This document shows, piece by piece, positions 38,560 to 45,710 of a stretch of DNA of 47,261 nt (position 1 is the stretch's first letter; every line of letters begins with the position of its first letter). The notes under the pieces were generated by a model that was given only the letters and a program-made list of their open reading frames with translations, did not search any database and was not told the DNA's origin. The DNA is taken from assembly GCA_945900455.1 (NCBI GenBank), contig CAMDJH010000012.1:1-47261 (forward strand), read 5' to 3'. This DNA is from Akkermansia muciniphila. GTDB taxonomy: Bacteria > Verrucomicrobiota > Verrucomicrobiia > Limisphaerales > UBA9464. A program made the translations under genes and the position numbers.

Positions 38560-41500
38560 ATGCGCCGTCTTTGCGACCTTATCACTTCGCCGGATCCGAT
38601 CGTGCGGAATCAATCGCTCGATGGGATGTGTCGCGGGGCCAACGCGTCCGAACTGCTCGCCGACGCCGCCGAACTGGACCTTTTCCGACGCAGCAGCGAC
38701 AACCTCTATGAACGGGTGCGTGCGCTGTTTTTTCTCTACGCCCTGCACCGGTTTCATTTGCCGCCGCTCCTTGCCACGGCGACATCCGGGCGAACGGTTG
38801 GACAACCGCCCCTAATTCCTTTCCCTGGTTTCGAACTGCTACTCGACCGGCGATTCGAGGAAGCCATCGACACGTTCTTGGGCGTGCAGGAAAAGGAGGG
38901 GGCTTCGGATGGGCTTTGTTCGGCACTCGCCACGGCTTATCAGCGCCTCGCTTTCCAAACACTCGCCGATCAAGTCCGGCGGAGTGTGCGCACGGTGCGC
39001 GGAAATCAGTGGATGTTCCGAATGGGTCACCCCATGGATCAGCCCTTACGACTGCGACGGGAACTGTTGCAGTGCGGTCCGGATGGCTCGTATCCGATTC
39101 TTCGTGAGCTGACGCCGGTGCGAATGGATCTGACGCATTCGGCATGGAGCGACATTTTTTTCCTCGGGATGGATTTCCCGGAGGGAGCTCGCGTCCTAAA
39201 CATTTCGGTGGACCTCGGAGTGCACGGGCGAGATCCGGAGCCACGGCCGCCGTTGAGTGCCTGGTTGCGGGTTCTTGATGAGCCAGTGTTGCGGCTTACG
39301 TCGGTCGATCTGGGAACAAGCTCCGATATCACGTCCCTGGCGGAAGTGTTCGATTTCGCCCAGGACTACCTTGGATTGCTGAAGGCGGCGGTGATCGCAT
39401 CGGGCGTCGTGCCACCGGGGATTGAAGGCTCGGGACAATCGCTCGCAGACCTGCTTGCGCGGCTGGCCGGGCCCGGTCGCGGGTTGGAGATCGTTTCGTC
39501 GGTTAACGACATCCCGAAGGGATCGCGTCTGGCGGTTTCCACGAACCTCCTGGGAGCGTTGATTAGCGTCTGCATGCGGGCGACCGGTCAGGCGGCGTCG
39601 CTCACCGGACCCTTGGAGGAATCTGAACGGCGCCTCGTTCTCGCACGGGCACTGCTGGGCGAGTGGCTCGGGGGTTCCGGCGGGGGTTGGCAGGACTCGG
39701 GAGGCGTCTGGCCTGGGATGAAGCTGATTGAAGGTGTTCTGTCGACCGAAGGCGATCCGGAGTGGGGGATTAGCCGCGGGCGTCTGATGCCAGTGCACCG
39801 GATTCTCGGACGGGATGCGGTGTCGGAGGAAACGCGACAAAAATTGCAGGACTCCCTGGTCGTTGTCCACGGAGGCATGGCCCAGAACGTCGGTCCCATC
39901 CTGGAGATGGTCACGGAGAAGTATCTGTTGCGGTCTGGGAAGGAGTGGGAGGCCCGCCGCGATTCCTTGAGCATTCTGGATGAAATCCTCGCCTCCCTGA
40001 AACAAGGGGACATCCGAGGGCTGGGCAGGGCCACGACGCGCAATTTTCGCGGGCCCCTCCAGACCATCATCCCGTGGGCTACAAATTATTATACGGAACA
40101 ATTGATTTCGCGAGTGGAGTCGGAGTTTAAGGAGGATTTCTGGGGATTTTGGATGCTGGGCGGGATGTCGGGGGGCGGCATGGGGTTCATTTTTGATCCG
40201 AAGCGAAAGACGGCGGCTCAACGCCGACTTCAGGAGATTCTTTCCAACACGCGACGGGAGCTGCAACACGCGCTTCCCTTTGCAATGGAGCCGGTGGTTT
40301 TTGACTATGCCATCAACGAACACGGTACCCGGGCGGATTTGCTCACGGGCGAAAGCGCGCTGATGCCGGCTGGATACTATACGCTCATGATTCCCCGCCT
40401 CTTGCATCAGCAGCGGCACGATTTGCCCCGCGCTCGACGGGCCGAGCTCGACCGCGTGGGAAATGCGGCCCGCAGCATCGACGCGTTTCGCGGATTGGCC
40501 TCGGGGCTCTTCGACGTCTTGCTGCCGCGTGGGCGGGGAGTCGCGTCGGGCAGGGATTCGTTGACGTCTCTGCTCAGCGAGAATGGATTTGACCGGGTAC
40601 AACACGAGCAGATCCGGGCGGACTTGCGCAGCGGGCGAATTGGACTCGCGCAGAATCGTCTTCGCGCCGACACGAGCATTGAGGATGTCGAGGATTCCGA
40701 TGTTCAAGGGGGGGCATCGGGAGGGTCCGACGCAGCGGAGTGGCGGCGGCGAGGTGAGAAAATCATGCAGAACGGCGAGGTGGCGGTCATCACGCTTTCG
40801 GCCGGGGCGGGATCGCGCTGGACGCAGGGAGCCGGCATCTGCAAAGCGTTGAGTCCCTTTCACCAATTTGCCGGTCAGCATCGGACGTTTCTGGACGTCC
40901 ATCTGGCGAAATCCCGGCAGAGTTCACGCCTCGCCCGAGCCTCAATACCGCACGTATTTACAACCAGCCATCTGACGCATGGCCCGACCGCCGCGTTTCT
41001 CAACCGGCCGGATTTTCGAAGCTATCCGGGGCCGTTGCGCCTCTCGCCTGGGCGAAGCGTTGGACTCCGGCTTGTTCCGACCGAGCGCGACTTGCGGTTT
41101 GCCTGGGAGGAGATGCCTCAACAGCGGTTGGACGAACAGCAGCAAAAAGTTCGCGATAGCCTGCGCACCGCCCTCATCCGCTGGGCGCGATCCGCGCCCG
41201 AGGCCTCGGACTATACCGACAACGTGCCGCTGCAGTGTCTGCACCCGGTGGGGCATTTTTACGAGTTTCCGAATCTGCTGCGAAACGGGGTATTGGCGGG
41301 TCTGCTGCGGGAGCGGCCGCAGCTGAAGTATCTTCTCCTGCACAACATCGATACCCTGGGGGCGTCCGTGGATCCTGGGTTGCTGGGAATGCACGCGGAA
41401 CGCGGTGTGACCCTTTCATTCGAAGTCATCTCCCGACGTCTTGAGGACCGGGGTGGAGGGCTTGCCCGAATCAACCGATCGGTCCGTCTGATCGAGGGAT

Positions 41501-41934
41501 TAGCCCTCCCGCGGGAAGACCAGGAATTCCGCCTCCGCTACTATAACTCTATGAACACCTGGATTGATCTCGACCGTCTGCTGACGGTCTTCGGCCTGTC
41601 GCGGGCGGATATACTCGCGGGAAACGATCCCCAGGCGGGCCCTGGGCCGGCCGAAAAGATTACGGCCGCCGTTCGAATCCTCGCCGCCCGGCTGCCAACC
41701 TACATCACGCTTAAAGAGGTTAAGAAGCGATGGGGTCACGGTCAGGAGGACGTCTTCCCAGTGCTCCAATTCGAAAAACTTTGGAGTGATCTCACGGCGT
41801 TGCCCGAAGTGGCCTGCCAATTTGTGGCGGTTTCCCGTCAGCGCGGCCAGCAATTGAAGGATCCCGCACAATTGGACGGCTGGTTACGGGACGGATCCGC
41901 CACCGCTGTCGAATCGTTGTGCGATTGGGACTGA
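38560..41934 (+). CDS. fusion protein: N-terminal GHMP kinase (fucokinase/heptose-kinase-like) + C-terminal UDPGP-family nucleotidyltransferase, 1124 aa
   Basis: Kinase: SSVNDIPKGSRLAVSTNLLGAL; WLGGSGGGWQDSGGVWPGMKLIEG; TNYYTEQLI...DFWGFWMLGGMSGGGMGFIFDPKR. UDPGP: EVAVITLSAGAGSRWTQGAGICKALSPF; CLHPVGHFYEFPNLLRNGVLAGLL...LLLHNIDTLGASVDP; EVISRRLEDRGGGLARINRSVRLIE; YYNSMNTWIDLDRLL; VFPVLQFEKLW. Confidence 0.85.
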   Translation: MRRLCDLITSPDPIVRNQSLDGMCRGANASELLADAAELDLFRRSSDNLYERVRALFFLYALHRFHLPPLLATATSGRTVGQPPLIPFPGFELLLDRRFEEAIDTFLGVQEKEGASDGLCSALATAYQRLAFQTLADQVRRSVRTVRGNQWMFRMGHPMDQPLRLRRELLQCGPDGSYPILRELTPVRMDLTHSAWSDIFFLGMDFPEGARVLNISVDLGVHGRDPEPRPPLSAWLRVLDEPVLRLTSVDLGTSSDITSLAEVFDFAQDYLGLLKAAVIASGVVPPGIEGSGQSLADLLARLAGPGRGLEIVSSVNDIPKGSRLAVSTNLLGALISVCMRATGQAASLTGPLEESERRLVLARALLGEWLGGSGGGWQDSGGVWPGMKLIEGVLSTEGDPEWGISRGRLMPVHRILGRDAVSEETRQKLQDSLVVVHGGMAQNVGPILEMVTEKYLLRSGKEWEARRDSLSILDEILASLKQGDIRGLGRATTRNFRGPLQTIIPWATNYYTEQLISRVESEFKEDFWGFWMLGGMSGGGMGFIFDPKRKTAAQRRLQEILSNTRRELQHALPFAMEPVVFDYAINEHGTRADLLTGESALMPAGYYTLMIPRLLHQQRHDLPRARRAELDRVGNAARSIDAFRGLASGLFDVLLPRGRGVASGRDSLTSLLSENGFDRVQHEQIRADLRSGRIGLAQNRLRADTSIEDVEDSDVQGGASGGSDAAEWRRRGEKIMQNGEVAVITLSAGAGSRWTQGAGICKALSPFHQFAGQHRTFLDVHLAKSRQSSRLARASIPHVFTTSHLTHGPTAAFLNRPDFRSYPGPLRLSPGRSVGLRLVPTERDLRFAWEEMPQQRLDEQQQKVRDSLRTALIRWARSAPEASDYTDNVPLQCLHPVGHFYEFPNLLRNGVLAGLLRERPQLKYLLLHNIDTLGASVDPGLLGMHAERGVTLSFEVISRRLEDRGGGLARINRSVRLIEGLALPREDQEFRLRYYNSMNTWIDLDRLLTVFGLSRADILAGNDPQAGPGPAEKITAAVRILAARLPTYITLKEVKKRWGHGQEDVFPVLQFEKLWSDLTALPEVACQFVAVSRQRGQQLKDPAQLDGWLRDGSATAVESLCDWD

Positions 41935-41953
41935 GCCGGACAGGTCCCAACCG

Positions 41954-42114
41954 CGTATCCCGAAGTTATTGGAGAAGGTAGTGGACGCCGCGCTGCGGCG
42001 TCCCCGCGCCGTTCAGGCGCGGCACGAACCGCGCAGCGGCCCTGCCCGCCCGCTGGACGCGGGCGGGGTTGTCGCAGCGCGACAACCTCCACCAACAACT
42101 TCGAGATGTACCGG
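41954..42114 (+). repeat. multi-hairpin MITE-like element, copy B
   Basis: TATCCCGAAGTTATTGGAGAAGG ... CCACCAACAACTTCGAGATGTACC ends; internal GACGCCGC-gct-GCGGCGTC, CGCGCC-gttca-GGCGCG, CCCGCCCGC-tggac-GCGGGCGGG, GTTGTCGC-agc-GCGACAAC. Confidence 0.88.
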
Positions 42115-42173
42115 TTCCCAAGAACAGCCGTTTGTTTTTTGATATTTCCAAGCATTATCGACTTAATTCCCCC

Positions 42174-43121
42174 ATGCATTTTGTCGGAATCGAAATTGGC
42201 GGCACCAAATTGCAGGTCGTCGCGGGAACCGCCACCGGATCGATCGTCGAGCGGCACCGATTCACCGTGGATACGTCCAGTGGCGGCGCCGGCATCCGGT
42301 CGCAAATTGCCTCGATCCTGCCGGCCCTGCTCCAACGCTGGCGCCCGGCAGCGGTGGGGGTCGGCTTCGGTGGGCCCGTGGATTGGCAAACGGGCCGAAT
42401 TTGCTGCTCGCATCAAATCCCGGGTTGGTCGGAATTTGAGCTGGGAGTATGGTTGCGCGACCGGACCCATCTTCCGGTGGCCATCGATAACGACGCCAAT
42501 GCCGGTGCCCTCGGCGAAGCCCGCCATGGATCGGGGCGCGGTTCGAATCCCGTTTTTTATATCACCCTCGGCAGCGGCGTCGGCGGCGGACTGGTTGTCG
42601 ATGGACGGATTTATCACGGAGCAAAACCGGGCGAGGCTGAAATCGGTCACGTCCGGCTCGACCGCGCGGGAACTCTCCTCGAGAAGCGGTGTTCCGGCTG
42701 GGCCGTGGATCAACGAATCCGCGACGCCGTTGTCCTGGATCCGAATACCCTGCTCGGACAACTTTGTGTCCGTTCCCCGGGAAGCGAGGCACGCCATCTC
42801 GCAGCCGCCCTCGAGGCCGACGATAGGCTCGCAACACGGTTGCTGGACGAGACGGTCGACGACCTCGCCTTTGGGTTGTCGCATGTCGTAAATTTGCTGC
42901 ACCCCGAGATCATTATTCTTGGGGGTGGACTCTCCCTGCTGGGTGAACCCCTGCGATCCCGCGTGGAAAACCGGCTCCCGCGGTATGTCATGGACTCTTT
43001 CCAGCCCGGGCCTCGAGTGGCACTCGCCGGATTGCGGGAAGACTCCGTACCGGTCGGCGCCCTGGAGTTGGCGAAGGTCGCGGTGGCTCCCGGCTCGACA
43101 GGGATCTCGAATGCCGCTTGA
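42174..43121 (+). CDS. ROK-family sugar kinase (glucokinase-like)
   Basis: MHFVGIEIGGTKLQVVAG...VGFGGPVDWQTG...IDNDANAGALGEARHGSG...TLGSGVGGGLVVDGRIYHGAKPGEAEIGHVRLD. Confidence 0.9.
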   Translation: MHFVGIEIGGTKLQVVAGTATGSIVERHRFTVDTSSGGAGIRSQIASILPALLQRWRPAAVGVGFGGPVDWQTGRICCSHQIPGWSEFELGVWLRDRTHLPVAIDNDANAGALGEARHGSGRGSNPVFYITLGSGVGGGLVVDGRIYHGAKPGEAEIGHVRLDRAGTLLEKRCSGWAVDQRIRDAVVLDPNTLLGQLCVRSPGSEARHLAAALEADDRLATRLLDETVDDLAFGLSHVVNLLHPEIIILGGGLSLLGEPLRSRVENRLPRYVMDSFQPGPRVALAGLREDSVPVGALELAKVAVAPGSTGISNAA

Positions 43122-43180
43122 ATGAAACCGCCTGCCCTGACGGGTGGCCGGCTCGCGTGGCTGGCATGGCAACCCTTTCT

Positions 43181-44137
43181 ATGACTTCCCCGAAAAAGGC
43201 GTCCATCACGGTACGACAATTCTTCGACAAACACTCCGGAGCCCTCAAGATGCGGCAGCTCGCAGGCGAGACCGGTCTCCAACGCCCAATCCGCGAACCA
43301 ACCGTCAACCGCCCTGGCCTCGTCCTGAGCGGTTTCAAGCAATACTTTGCCCCGAGGCGTGTGCAGGTCATGGGCAACGTCGAAACGGCCTACCTACGTT
43401 CGCTCGACCGCCAAACCCGCGAGACCCGGTACCGTGAATTGTTCGCACACCGGATTCCCTGCGTTGTTTTTTGTCGTGGCCTCAAGCCTGAGGAAAGTCT
43501 GATTGATGCGGCCAATGCCGCGGGTGTTCCCGTCTTCGAGAGCGAATGGATCACCATGAAGTTCATTAATCTCGCGACGCTGGCGCTGGAAGACATGTTT
43601 GCTCCGACCGGGCAGGTCCATGGCTGCATGGTGGACATCCAGGGGGTGGGCGTAATCGTTCAAGGGGAGAGCGGCATCGGCAAGAGTGAAGCCGTGCTGG
43701 GCCTGCTGGAACGCGGCTACAGTCTGGTCGCCGACGACGTGGTCCTGCTGCAACTCCGTGAAGGGCGCGAACTGGTAGGCACGGCGAAGGAGGAAGGCCG
43801 CAATTTGATGGAAGTGCGCGGCATCGGGATTATCAATGTCGCCGCCACGTTCGGCGTCGGGGCCATCCGACGCGAGAAGCGTGTCGATGTGCTGGTGGAA
43901 CTGAAAAACTGGGATGACGCCAAGGAGGTGGACCGTTTAGGGCTGGATCAGGTGTACGAAGAACTGTTAGGGATTCCGGTGCCGCGGATGACCATTCCTG
44001 TGCGGCCGGGGCGTGATCTGGCCCGCCTGATCGAGGTGGCGGCATTCCAGACCAAACTCAAGATCTCCGGCTACAATGCCGCGGAGGAATTCACGAAACG
44101 CCTCGCCGAAAAGATGCAATCCGGGTTGCAACTGTAA
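43181..44137 (+). CDS. hprK: HPr kinase/phosphorylase
   Basis: GVGVIVQGESGIGKSEAVLGLLERGYSLVADDVV...EVRGIGIINV...IPVRPGRDLARLIEVAA. Confidence 0.93.
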   Translation: MTSPKKASITVRQFFDKHSGALKMRQLAGETGLQRPIREPTVNRPGLVLSGFKQYFAPRRVQVMGNVETAYLRSLDRQTRETRYRELFAHRIPCVVFCRGLKPEESLIDAANAAGVPVFESEWITMKFINLATLALEDMFAPTGQVHGCMVDIQGVGVIVQGESGIGKSEAVLGLLERGYSLVADDVVLLQLREGRELVGTAKEEGRNLMEVRGIGIINVAATFGVGAIRREKRVDVLVELKNWDDAKEVDRLGLDQVYEELLGIPVPRMTIPVRPGRDLARLIEVAAFQTKLKISGYNAAEEFTKRLAEKMQSGLQL

Positions 44138-44258
44138 CGGCTGCAGAGCCTGTTTGAAAATTCTAAGGGGTCCTGTTTTTGAGGGAAAGGCCGGCTCTCA
44201 GAAAAAGACCTTGCCTCACCCGGGTCGAACCGTAGATTGCAGGCCGCTCCTGGCGGAC

Positions 44259-44333
44259 GCGCGGTTAGCTCAGTGGTAGAGCACTACATTGACACTGTAG
44301 GGGTCACAGGTTCGAACCCTGTACCGCGCACCA
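44259..44333 (+). tRNA. tRNA-Val (anticodon GAC)
   Basis: GCGCGGTTAGCTCAGTGGTAGAGCACTACATTGACACTGTAGGGGTCACAGGTTCGAACCCTGTACCGCGCACCA; full cloverleaf, CCA encoded. Confidence 0.96.
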
Positions 44334-44490
44334 TTTTCATCAGCCCGGCTCAAGGGCATTTGACCGAATCATTTTATTGGCAAACCGCCTCGAAGAGCCG
44401 AACAACCTCAAGATCACTCAAATGGTAGGTAAGGGGTTTCGCAAGCTTGCGACGAAATGACTCGACGGTCGGCGCGATCCCGCGCACAGG

Positions 44491-44565
44491 ACCAATTTCA
44501 CCAAGATTTGAATGCTGACAGGTCCCGTTCAATTGCCCCTTGTGCAACCGGCGGGGCAACTCCAG
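44491..44565 (+). repeat. direct repeat, upstream copy (duplicated tatA leader)
   Basis: caatttcacc..gctgacaggtcccgttcaattgccccttgtgcaaccg, matches 45277-45350. Confidence 0.8.
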
Positions 44566-44700
44566 ATTCACGCCACTGCAATCCCAATCTCAATCCCTGG
44601 CTTTTTCCCCTCCGGACCGGTGTCCCATCAATCGTGATGAATCCCCTGCACTCGTCCTCGCACTTCTTGACCGGGAGGCTCAGAAACCTACCGTTCGCCG

Positions 44701-44937
44701 GTGAACTATCGGGAATGCATAACGATTGACCCGCAAGTCCGCAGCGGCAAGCCCTGCATCCGCGGCACCCGCATCACTGTGGCTGACGTATTTGACTATC
44801 TCGCCGGAGGCATGACCATTCCGGAAGTGTTGGATGATTTCCCCGACCTTACCGCCGATGACATTCGTGCCTGCTTTGCGTTCGCTGCGGATCGTGATCG
44901 CCGGCTGAGCGTCGTCCCGCATGAAGTTGCTATTTGA
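44701..44937 (+). CDS. DUF433 antitoxin (GTG start)
   Basis: ITIDPQVRSGKPCIRGTRITVADVFDYLAGGMTIPEVLDDFPDLTADDIRACFAFAADRDR. Confidence 0.9.
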   Translation: MNYRECITIDPQVRSGKPCIRGTRITVADVFDYLAGGMTIPEVLDDFPDLTADDIRACFAFAADRDRRLSVVPHEVAI

Positions 44938-45253
44938 CGAGAACATCTCCCCCAACCTGCCTGGCCTGCTGAAAGCACTCTTTACCGGCAGCGCGCACGT
45001 ACGCGAATGCCGGTTGCTTGGTCTTCCCGATGAAGACATTTGGGAATATGCCCGCGCTAACAATTTCATAATAGTTTCCAAGGATTCCGACTTCCAGCAG
45101 CGTAGCATGCTGTATGGATCGCCTCCTAAGTTCGTCTGGCTCCGAATTGGCAATTGTACCAGCAATCAAATCGTTGCGCTCATTACCACTCACGAGGAGG
45201 ACATTCGTACGTTCAACAACGATGCTCTGGAGGCAGTTCTCGTCCTCTCATAG
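44921..45253 (+). CDS. DUF5615 PIN-like toxin
   Basis: MKLLFDENISPNLPGLL...ARANNFIIVSKDSDFQQRSMLYGSPPKFVWLRIGNC; 17-nt overlap with antitoxin. Confidence 0.9.
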   Translation: MKLLFDENISPNLPGLLKALFTGSAHVRECRLLGLPDEDIWEYARANNFIIVSKDSDFQQRSMLYGSPPKFVWLRIGNCTSNQIVALITTHEEDIRTFNNDALEAVLVLS

Positions 45254-45276
45254 CCGGTTCCACGCCTCGTTTAGGA

Positions 45277-45350
45277 TCAATTTCACCCGGTTTGCACGCT
45301 GACAGCTCCCATTCAATTGCCCCTTGTGCAACCGACGCCGCGTCTCTAGG
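45277..45350 (+). repeat. direct repeat, tatA-proximal copy
   Basis: caatttcacccggtttgcacgctgacagctcccattcaattgccccttgtgcaaccg. Confidence 0.8.
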
Positions 45351-45361
45351 TTCCCATCACA

Positions 45362-45625
45362 ATGATCACTATTTCTCAATTCTCGCCGGTGCTGGCCGGG
45401 ATCGGTGGCACCGAGATCATGTGGATCGCCATCGTCGTTTTGGTGCTGTTCGGAGCCAAGAAAGTGCCTGAACTGATGAAGGGCGTGGGCACTGGCATCA
45501 AGGAGTTCAAAAAGGCCTCGCGCGATGTCCAGGACGAAGTGCAACGGGCCTTCGACGAGGAAGCTCATCCTCCGACGCCCCCGGCTCCCCACCGTCCCAC
45601 AGACTCGATTGCCCAGTCCAAGTAA
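45362..45625 (+). CDS. tatA: twin-arginine translocase TatA/TatE family subunit
   Basis: [38 protein letters not shown]. Confidence 0.92.
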   Translation: MITISQFSPVLAGIGGTEIMWIAIVVLVLFGAKKVPELMKGVGTGIKEFKKASRDVQDEVQRAFDEEAHPPTPPAPHRPTDSIAQSK

Positions 45626-45710
45626 GTCCTCACGTTTCCCCACCGAGCTCGGCGCAACGGCGGTCGCTGACCGCCGTTGCCGTTTTTCGGCCGACTGATT
45701 CCCCCGTTTC

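Noticed and set aside
38351-38815. ORFs starting inside MITE copy A (38351-38815, 38361-38711, 38133-38585)
   Set aside because: Translations of the palindromic repeat and alternate frames of neighbouring genes.
39196-40902. 568-aa minus-strand ORF
   Set aside because: Antisense shadow of the high-GC kinase/UDPGP gene; no recognisable motifs.
41838-43172. 444-aa minus-strand ORF
   Set aside because: Antisense of the ROK kinase and MITE copy B; translated repeat sequence.
44374-44571. 65-aa minus-strand ORF downstream of tRNA-Val
   Set aside because: Its first part is the reverse translation of the duplicated tatA leader; no supported family.
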